From DASVTR01 sp033855775 (GTDB lineage Bacteria; Acidobacteriota; Blastocatellia; Pyrinomonadales; Pyrinomonadaceae): a DNA stretch of 6,574 nt. A model generated the notes under the pieces. The model did no database searches and was not told the origin of the DNA. It saw nothing but the letters and a program-made list of their open reading frames with translations. Positions within the stretch are counted from its first letter, which is position 1. Each line of letters opens with the position of its first letter. The position numbers and the translations under genes were made by a program. The DNA is taken from positions 1 to 6,574 of the forward strand of contig JAWVFT010000112.1 in the NCBI GenBank assembly GCA_033855775.1, written 5' to 3'. Below are positions 1 through 5,583 of the stretch, piece by piece.

Positions 1-52
1 GCTTGGAAAAGTTAGCGGAACAGTTATACTCGTCAGGCCAACGAGACGCGAA

Positions 53-60
53 GGGAGGGA
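53..60 (+). promoter_or_regulatory. Shine-Dalgarno that decides the corA start
   Basis: A purine-rich GGGAGGGA ends 8 nt before TTG 69 and matches the anti-Shine-Dalgarno sequence well. No comparable site can precede the in-frame TTG at 3, because only two bases of this window lie upstream of it. The site argues for initiation at 69 on a rare TTG codon. Confidence 0.6.
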
Positions 61-68
61 AGCCCTGC

Positions 69-1040
69 TTGATTAAGACCATCTGTCTGGACAGTTCGGC
101 CAAGACGTTTCAGGAAGACGTGCAGCCGGCGGACATCAAAGAACTCTTCCGGTCTAAACATAATATCGTGTGGGCCGATGTCGCAGACCCGACGAGCGAG
201 GATTTCACGGAACTGGCCGCAGAGTTCGACTTTCATCCGCTCTCGATAGAGGATTGCCGCAACGCGCACCAGCGGCCCAAGGTCGAAGAATATCAGGGCT
301 ACTATTTCATAGTGCTCTACGAGGCCGAACTCGTAGGCCCGGAAAATCATCTTGAGTTGCGCGAGCTAAACATCTTCCTCGGCGCAAACTATCTCGTCAC
401 GGTTCACAGCCGCCCGATTCGCGCCGTCGAAACCGCCGCCCGTTTGTGGAGCGAGTGGACTGACCGCGCCGAACACGGAGCGGGGCTGCTCGCGTATCTT
501 TTGATGGACGCCATCGTTGACGATTACCTGCCGCTGCTGGACACGATGAGCGAGCGGATGGACGAATTGGAAGACCAAATCTTCGGCGAGTTTGACTCGC
601 GTTCCATTGAGGAAATTTTTCGCATCAAGAAGCAACTGCTCTGGCTGCGTCGCTCTATTACGCCGCTGCGCGATGTCTTCAACACGATGCTCAGGCGCGA
701 GCAGCCCATCTTCGCACGCGAAACGCACGTCTACTTTCAGGATGTCTTCGACCATATCATCCGCGTCGCCGACACCATTGACACGCTGCGCGACATGCTC
801 GGCTCGACGATGGACGCGTATCTCTCGATTCAGAGCAATCGCATGAACATGGTGATGAAGCGGCTGACTTCGATTGCCACCATTCTGATGTCCGTGACGC
901 TGATTGCCGGCATCTACGGCATGAACTTCGAGTTCATGCCCGAACTGCACTCCAGATACGGCTACGTCTTCGCCCTGCTGGCGATGTGGCTGATAGGCTT
1001 TACGCTCTACCTCTACTTCAGGAAAATCAAATGGCTGTAA
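69..1040 (+). CDS. corA: CorA-family magnesium/divalent cation transporter
   Basis: This is a CorA-like (2-TM-GxN) inner-membrane channel, a family that carries Mg2+ and sometimes Co2+ or Ni2+ into the cell as a homopentamer. From the TTG at 69 it has 323 residues, close to the usual length. A large soluble alpha/beta and helical cytoplasmic domain (about residues 1-260, including the SIEDCRNAHQRPK segment typical of the family) is followed by TM1 at about 266-283, the YGMN signature with G284-M285-N286, the periplasmic MPEL motif, TM2 at about 297-317, and a basic C-terminus (RKIKW). I chose TTG 69 because a strong Shine-Dalgarno (GGAGGGA) lies just upstream and family members begin near this 'MIKTICLD'-like strand. 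The frame is also open back to a TTG at 3 and to the window edge, so a longer N-terminus cannot be excluded. The stop overlaps the start of the next gene. Family assignment is firm; ion specificity is not shown by the sequence. Confidence 0.93.
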   Translation: MIKTICLDSSAKTFQEDVQPADIKELFRSKHNIVWADVADPTSEDFTELAAEFDFHPLSIEDCRNAHQRPKVEEYQGYYFIVLYEAELVGPENHLELRELNIFLGANYLVTVHSRPIRAVETAARLWSEWTDRAEHGAGLLAYLLMDAIVDDYLPLLDTMSERMDELEDQIFGEFDSRSIEEIFRIKKQLLWLRRSITPLRDVFNTMLRREQPIFARETHVYFQDVFDHIIRVADTIDTLRDMLGSTMDAYLSIQSNRMNMVMKRLTSIATILMSVTLIAGIYGMNFEFMPELHSRYGYVFALLAMWLIGFTLYLYFRKIKWL

Positions 1041-1372
1041 AAAAGTCAGGGCGCAAGGCGCGCGGCGGCAAGAAGCAAGCGGGCGAGACGGAATCCGAAT
1101 CGCGCCTGACGCCGCCCGAAGAAGGAAACGGCGCGCAAGGCCGTCAGCCTGCGAACAACAAAGACGACGGCACGCTCGCCGTCAACACAGGCGAACTCAC
1201 ACTGCCGCAGGAGTTGATTGAAGAAGACGACGAAAAGAGAATATGGTTCATGCGCGTTGACCCGGCAGTCCTGACCATCCTCTGCCTCTCGCTCCTCTTC
1301 ATAGCCTTCATCGCATACCTCATCTTGAGTGGTTGGGAGCCGCCGGCGCCGGAGATAAAAATAGCGAAGTAA
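1031..1372 (+). CDS. small single-pass membrane protein of unknown function, coupled to corA
   Basis: I do not recognise this 113-residue protein. The N-terminus is strongly basic (MAVKKSGRKARGGKK). The middle (about 17-70) is polar, rich in E, D, N, G and P, and probably disordered, ending in an acidic stretch (EEDDEKR, 64-70). One clear membrane helix spans about 77-99, and a short tail (GWEPPAPEIKIAK) follows. The basic N-terminus suggests an N-in, C-out orientation. ATG 1031 lies inside the last codons of corA, giving a 10-nt overlap, and AGGA at 1020-1023 is well spaced from it, so the gene is probably translationally coupled to the transporter. A longer in-frame start at 986 would extend further into corA and has no obvious ribosome site. 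The context suggests a CorA accessory or envelope protein, but this is inference from gene order only. Confidence 0.75.
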   Translation: MAVKKSGRKARGGKKQAGETESESRLTPPEEGNGAQGRQPANNKDDGTLAVNTGELTLPQELIEEDDEKRIWFMRVDPAVLTILCLSLLFIAFIAYLILSGWEPPAPEIKIAK

Positions 1373-1420
1373 GCGCAAGCGCAGGACGAAGCGAAAGCAG
1401 TTCGCCGCCAGCGACACTTA

Positions 1421-1457
1421 AAGGCCACGAAGAAAGTTTGAGTTTCTACGTGGCCTT
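1421..1457. terminator. hairpin between convergent genes, probable bidirectional terminator
   Basis: The arm AAGGCCACG (1421-1429) pairs perfectly with CGTGGCCTT (1449-1457). After one A-A mismatch the stem continues with AGAAA (1431-1435) against TTTCT (1443-1447), leaving a 7-nt loop. It sits about 50 nt after the small membrane gene and about 65 nt before the end of the opposing cNMP/DUF1003 gene, where a shared terminator is expected. Neither side has a long T-run after the stem, so its strength as an intrinsic terminator is uncertain. I see nothing else in the 150-nt gap. Confidence 0.55.
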
Positions 1458-1522
1458 CGTTGTCGAACCCATTGTGAATGTCGCTGTTGTGAAAGACTAT
1501 CTCAATTGTCAGGCGCGGGCAT

Positions 1523-2416
1523 TCAGGACGAGGCTTTCTCGACCTCTGTCGCCGCCGATTTTGTCGGGGTGATGGCCTTCTCCAAACGGCTGAAGCGGGC
1601 CAGCATGTCTTCGTAGAGACGGTCTGTCTTTTCGTGCAGGTGCGCCACCTCCATCTCGGCCTTGATGTTCACTTCATACTCAATATCGGAACGCACTTTG
1701 TCTTTCTCCGCCTGCCGGTTGGCGCTGATGAGGACGAAGCAGGAGAGAAAAATCGCTTCGAGCGAGACAATCATGGTCAGCAGCCCGAAGGGGAACGGGT
1801 CGAAGCCGCGCACGCCGTTTTCGTCGCGCGGCAGGATGAGCGTGTTGAGCGAAACCCACATGATAAACCAGACGGCGTGGATGACCAGAAACATGATGCT
1901 GCCGCTAAACCATGCGAGCCAGTCGGCGGTTCTTTGAATGATTGTGGAATGCTGCTCGACCTCTTCGTTGACGTTGCGCGAGACGCGCGTCTTCAACAAC
2001 TCGTCGGCCTTGCGCGTCATCCCGCTCATCGCGGCCATCATGTGCAGAGCGGCGTCCGGTTTCTTCTGGAAGAGCAGCAACAAATCGCCGCGGTCGAGCA
2101 CCAGCAACTCGCTCTCAACCAGCGCGACAGCCGTCGCCGTGCGCGGGCCGCTGTCGAGCATGGATAACTCTCCGAAGACATCGCCCGCGCCGACGACCGT
2201 CAGGACTATCTTCTGGCCCGTCACGTCTTTGATGAACAACTCGACCTCGCCCGACTGCACGACGTAGAGAGCCTCGCCGGGTTCGCCCGCTTGAAAGAGC
2301 GTCTCGCCCTCCGTCAAGGTTTGCGTGTCAACGACATCGGCCAACACGCGGCGATCCTCTTCATCCAGCAATTCGAAGAGCTTGATCTTGGTAAACATCG
2401 AGGGGTCACAGGGCAT
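1523..2416 (-). CDS. cyclic nucleotide-binding domain / DUF1003 membrane protein
   Basis: This 297-residue protein joins two recognisable parts. Residues about 10-125 form a cNMP-binding (CAP/CRP-type) beta-roll, with the phosphate-binding cassette FGELSMLDSGPRTATA at 81-96 (E83, R92 and T93 are the usual ligand contacts), so cAMP or a similar nucleotide could bind. Residues about 160-282 match DUF1003: two membrane helices at about 172-194 and 209-231 separated by a DPFPFG segment, then the hallmark NRQAEKDKVRSDIEYEVN (233-250) and a charged, probably coiled-coil tail. There is no helix-turn-helix, so this is not a CRP-type regulator. It more likely senses a nucleotide and affects a membrane partner. 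ATG 2416 has an ideal AAGGAG 8 nt upstream (2425-2430). It is the last - strand gene before the convergence with corA. The role of DUF1003 is unknown. Confidence 0.9.
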   Translation of the reverse strand: MPCDPSMFTKIKLFELLDEEDRRVLADVVDTQTLTEGETLFQAGEPGEALYVVQSGEVELFIKDVTGQKIVLTVVGAGDVFGELSMLDSGPRTATAVALVESELLVLDRGDLLLLFQKKPDAALHMMAAMSGMTRKADELLKTRVSRNVNEEVEQHSTIIQRTADWLAWFSGSIMFLVIHAVWFIMWVSLNTLILPRDENGVRGFDPFPFGLLTMIVSLEAIFLSCFVLISANRQAEKDKVRSDIEYEVNIKAEMEVAHLHEKTDRLYEDMLARFSRLEKAITPTKSAATEVEKASS

Positions 2417-2424
2417 CAGGGCTA

Positions 2425-2430
2425 CTCCTT
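2425..2430 (-). promoter_or_regulatory. Shine-Dalgarno of the cNMP/DUF1003 gene
   Basis: AAGGAG on the - strand lies 8 nt before ATG 2416, an optimal arrangement. It fixes this ATG over the internal Met codon six residues later. Confidence 0.7.
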
Positions 2431-2490
2431 AGAAACACGAAAGGGAATCGGTAAAGCATCGCGCGACATGCTACCACTTGAGGGCGAAAC

Positions 2491-2592
2491 AAGTCCAAAG
2501 TTTAAAGTCCAATGTCCAAGCTCAGAAGTTCAAGGTCAAGAGTCGGAGCGCAGGTTTTTGACTTTGGACTTTAGACCTTGGACTTTGGACTT
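2491..2592. repeat. inverted pair of 7-bp periodic repeat arrays
   Basis: The left arm (2491-2546) reads in register every 7 bp as about eight units near AAGTCCA: AAGTCCA, AAGTTTA, AAGTCCA, ATGTCCA, then more degenerate AGCTCAG, AAGTTCA, AGGTCAA, GAGTCGG. The right arm (2557-2592) holds five units in the opposite orientation: TTTGACT, TTGGACT, TTAGACC, TTGGACT, TTGGACT. The outer 30 bp of the arms are largely complementary and could fold into an imperfect long hairpin. The array ends 3 nt from the response-regulator stop codon. It resembles the heptanucleotide short tandem repeats known from cyanobacterial genomes, but the origin here is unknown. Confidence 0.8.
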
Positions 2593-2594
2593 CT

Positions 2595-3391
<797 letters not shown>

Positions 3392-3395
<4 letters not shown>

Positions 3396-4303
3396 CGTTT
3401 CGTTGTCCTCGGTAGTTGAATCGTGAAGACGCTGCCGTGGCCCTCGCCCTCGCTTTCGGCAAAGGCGCGACCGCCGTGCTTTTTGACAATCGAGCGGACG
3501 ATGAAGAGGCCGAGGCCAGTTCCCTTGAAACGCTTCATGAAGAGTCCGGGCGCGCGATAGAAGCGCTTGAAGATGCGTTTGAGTTGGGCGGGCGGGATGC
3601 CGATGCCGTGGTCGCTGACGCGCACGGCGACGCGCCGCTCGTCCATCACGAAGACTTCCGCCGCAATCAACACCTCGCCGTCGGAATACTTGACGGCGTT
3701 GTCCAGCAGATTCGAGATGGCGGCGCGCAGTTCGTCCGCGTCGCCGAGGATGAGTGGCCGTTCGCCTTCGCGCAGCCGCTCCGTGAAGCTGAGCGCGCCC
3801 GTGTCGAGGGCATAGCGCGTGCGGGCCAACTCGACGGACTCGCGCACCATCTCGCCGAGGTCTATCACGCTCTTGCTCAATAGACGGCGACGGTCGCCCG
3901 TCCGCCCCGCGTGCAAGACCTGCTCGACCGTTCTCAGCAGGCGATTGCTGTCTTCCAGCATGATGTTGTAAAAGTCGCGGCGGCGCGCTTCGTCCACCTC
4001 GCGCGTTTGCAGCGTTTCCAGATAGAGACGGATGGAGGCGAGCGGCGTTTTCAGTTCATGCGTGACGGCGTTGATGAAGGCGTCGTGCTGTTCGTTGCGG
4101 CGAATCTCGCGGACGAGGAAGGTCGTGTTGAGGACAAGTCCGGCGATGATGACTACGAAGAAGATGATGCCCAGAACGAGCAGGGCCAACTCGCGCCAGT
4201 TAAGCAGTATCCAGCCGACGTTCAACGCAATCGCCAGCGCGACGAGGCAAGAGCCGAGCGTCACGAAGAAGACGATGGACTTTCGACGACCACTAACACG
4301 CAC
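3392..4303 (-). CDS. sensor histidine kinase with two TM helices and no extracytoplasmic domain
   Basis: From GTG 4303 this is a 303-residue HisKA/HATPase_c kinase. Two membrane helices (about 9-32 and 39-62) are separated by a turn of only about 6-10 residues, so there is no periplasmic sensor and no HAMP or PAS domain. The H-box (VTHELKTPLASIRLYLETL) has phospho-acceptor H82. The ATPase domain shows the N-box SNLLDNAVKYS (N198, N202), the G1 box DHGIGIPP (231-238), the F-box FKRFYR (245-250) and the G2 box GTGLGL (261-266). It phosphorylates the regulator encoded next, which overlaps it by 4 nt. The reading frame stays open upstream to an ATG at 4603, but that extension would overlap the desaturase by about 118 nt and would translate a repeat array into Arg/Ser-rich sequence, so I reject it. 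No ATG exists between, and no Shine-Dalgarno precedes GTG 4303. The start is therefore the weak point. Confidence 0.9.
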
Positions 4304-4309
4304 GCCGCT

Positions 4310-4315
4310 ATTGTA
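4310..4315 (-). promoter_or_regulatory. possible -10 element for the kinase-regulator operon
   Basis: TACAAT on the - strand differs from the sigma-70 -10 consensus at one position and ends 6 nt before the GTG at 4303. Transcription would then begin at or next to the start codon, giving a leaderless mRNA, which would explain the missing ribosome site. No convincing -35 box lies 16-18 nt upstream, so this is tentative. Confidence 0.3.
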
Positions 4316-4355
4316 AGGGATGAAGGACGGAAAAGAGCAGCCGCGCCGTAGGGGC

Positions 4356-4480
4356 GAGACGCGGCGGCGACGAGACGCGGAGACGCGGAGACGCGGCGAG
4401 AAAAGACGGGGCGATGGAGGAAGACGGCGCGAAGCTCTGCTGTTATCGCTTTCCCCGCGTCGCCTCGGTCCCCGCGTCTC
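4356..4480. repeat. 8-bp periodic repeat array facing inverted copies
   Basis: Three perfect tandem copies of GAGACGCG lie at 4372-4395. A fourth lies in the same 8-bp register at 4356-4363, with degenerate units between and after. Facing it, CGCGTCTC at 4473-4480 is an exact inverted copy and CCGCGTCGCC at about 4455-4464 is a near copy, so the region can form alternative GC-rich hairpins with a loop of about 75-110 nt. It fills most of the 182-nt gap between the desaturase stop (4486) and the kinase start. As a terminator for the desaturase it lacks a T-run. The layout (periodic units, opposite-facing arms, start behind a - strand stop codon) repeats that of the heptad island near 2500. Confidence 0.75.
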
Positions 4481-4485
4481 AGTCT

Positions 4486-5367
4486 TTACGCTGCCTTCGG
4501 TAGCTCTTGCTTCGCTTCCGACTTGGCGGCGGCGAGTTGGCTTAAGCTTACTTGCTTGATGCCTTTCGCCAGTCCGAGCAGTTGGAGCGTGCGGATGCCC
4601 CACCAGTTGATGTCAATCTCATACCATGCGAGGCCGTGGCGCGCGGCGGTCGGATGCGCGTGATGATTGTTGTGCCAGCCTTCGCCGAACGTGAAGAGGG
4701 CGACCCACCAACTGTTGGTCGAATCGTCCGTCGTCTCAAAGCGGCGCGAACCCCACATGTGCGTCGCGGAGTTGACCAGCCACGTCGCGTGCAAGTTGAA
4801 AGTGACGCGGAAGAAGACGCCCCACATCAGAAACGGCCAGCCGCCAAACGCAAACAGCAGCACGCCCGAAATCACCAGGGGAACCCACCAGAGACGATTA
4901 ATCCAAACGTGAACCGGGTCTTTCAGCAAGTCGGGCGCGTAGCGCATCTGCACTTCCGGCGAGTATTGCTGCGCCGTGCCTTGCAGCATCCAGCCGATGT
5001 GCGCCCACCATGCGCCGTCGCGCGGCGTGTGCGGGTCATCGCCCGGGACTTCCGTGTAAGCATGATGAATGCGATGCGTGACGACCCAGTAGACGGGGCC
5101 GCCTTCCATCGACAGCGTGCCGCAGAGCGTCAAAAAATGTTCGACCAGCTTCGGAACTTTATAGCCGCGATGCGTCAGCAGGCGATGGAAGCCCATCCCG
5201 ACGCCGAGGCTGCCCGCCACCCACCAGAGAAAGACCGTCAGAGCAAACGCCTTCCAGTTCCACATGAAGAGCGCGGCGATGGCGCCCGCGTGAAAGAGCA
5301 GCAGAAAGATAGTCGTGTTCCAGTTGAGGCCGGACTTCTCGGTGTTGACGACAGCTTCGTTTTGCAT
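4486..5367 (-). CDS. membrane fatty acyl desaturase (acyl-CoA/acyl-lipid delta-9 type)
   Basis: This 293-residue protein belongs to the membrane di-iron desaturase family (DesC / stearoyl-CoA desaturase-like), which uses O2 and electrons to introduce a cis double bond into acyl chains and so keeps membranes fluid. All three histidine boxes are present: H61-RLLT-H66, H98-RI-H101-H102, and H232-NN-H235-H236 within GEGWHNNHHAHP. The extra conserved NSATH segment (N199, H203) supplies another metal ligand in the family. Hydrophobic stretches at about 18-36, 40-58, 76-95 (partly), 158-176 and 177-196 fit the usual four-TM topology. The length is normal for bacterial members, and no cytochrome b5 domain is fused. 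ATG 5367 has GGAG at 5376-5379, 8 nt upstream. It is preceded by a terminator that separates it from the VWA gene and followed, after a repeat island, by a two-component system. Regiospecificity and substrate (CoA versus lipid) cannot be read from the sequence. Confidence 0.95.
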   Translation of the reverse strand: MQNEAVVNTEKSGLNWNTTIFLLLFHAGAIAALFMWNWKAFALTVFLWWVAGSLGVGMGFHRLLTHRGYKVPKLVEHFLTLCGTLSMEGGPVYWVVTHRIHHAYTEVPGDDPHTPRDGAWWAHIGWMLQGTAQQYSPEVQMRYAPDLLKDPVHVWINRLWWVPLVISGVLLFAFGGWPFLMWGVFFRVTFNLHATWLVNSATHMWGSRRFETTDDSTNSWWVALFTFGEGWHNNHHAHPTAARHGLAWYEIDINWWGIRTLQLLGLAKGIKQVSLSQLAAAKSEAKQELPKAA

Positions 5368-5370
5368 TGA

Positions 5371-5510
5371 TGATTCTCCGCCTTCGAATTAAAAAGTTTA
5401 CGCCACTAGTTCTGATGAAGGGGCTGGCCTCATCGTAACAAGTTATCGGCGCGGCGAATGTAATAGTTGTGTAAGGGCTGTGATTGACACAAAAAAGGGA
5501 GAAAGAGTTG
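5371..5510 (-). promoter_or_regulatory. desaturase upstream region, promoter expected but not resolved
   Basis: The 140 nt between the VWA terminator and the desaturase start should contain the desaturase promoter, since the terminator isolates it from the gene before. It is more AT-rich than the flanking genes (for example AATTAAAAAGTTTA at 5388-5401). I find no pair of -35 and -10 boxes with good spacing that I would defend. Only the GGAG ribosome site at 5376-5379 is clear. Confidence 0.3.
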
Positions 5511-5544
5511 AAAGAAAAAGCAGCCGCCGCGAACGACGACTGCT
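5511..5544 (-). terminator. rho-independent terminator of the VWA gene
   Basis: Read on the - strand, AGCAGTCGTCG pairs with CGGCGGCTGCT across a TTCG loop, an 11-bp stem with two G-U pairs (5519-5544). It is followed at once by TTTTCTTT (5511-5518), a typical U-tract. It lies about 40 nt after the VWA stop codon and pointing away from it. A second, competing stem with the region around the stop codon is also possible: AGCCGCCGC of the transcript (5577-5585) can pair with GCGGCGGCT (5522-5530). Confidence 0.8.
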
Positions 5545-5583
5545 TCTGCTGCTGCTGTGATGTTGAAGCGAAAACTGCGGCGG

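Noticed and set aside
366..950. A 194-codon open frame on the - strand opposite corA
   Set aside because: The + strand frame carries the CorA fold and GMN signature; the antisense product has no family features.
1333..1572. A 79-codon + frame spanning the convergent gap
   Set aside because: It runs through the terminator hairpin and into the opposing gene, has no ribosome site and low-complexity composition.
2491..2592. CRISPR array
   Set aside because: The units are 7 bp without unique spacers and the two arms face opposite ways, unlike CRISPR repeats; no cas gene is present.
3911..4351. A 146-codon + frame opposite the kinase
   Set aside because: The acidic, Gln-rich product is the mirror of the kinase TM and H-box region; no independent support.
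4304..4603. N-terminal extension of the histidine kinase to ATG 4603
   Set aside because: It would overlap the desaturase by about 118 nt and translate the octamer repeat island. The Arg/Ser-rich product has no domain, while GTG 4303 directly precedes the first TM helix.
4552..5370. A 272-codon open frame on the + strand opposite the desaturase
   Set aside because: It mirrors the desaturase, whose three histidine boxes prove the - strand frame. The + product is Arg/Val/Pro-rich with no recognisable domain and is typical of GC-rich antisense shadows.
5485..5490. TTGACA on the + strand as a promoter -35 box
   Set aside because: No acceptable -10 box lies 16-18 nt downstream and no + strand gene follows it.
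5541..5558. CTG-type triplet run as a microsatellite
   Set aside because: Only a few imperfect units, explained by the terminator stem and the 3' untranslated region.
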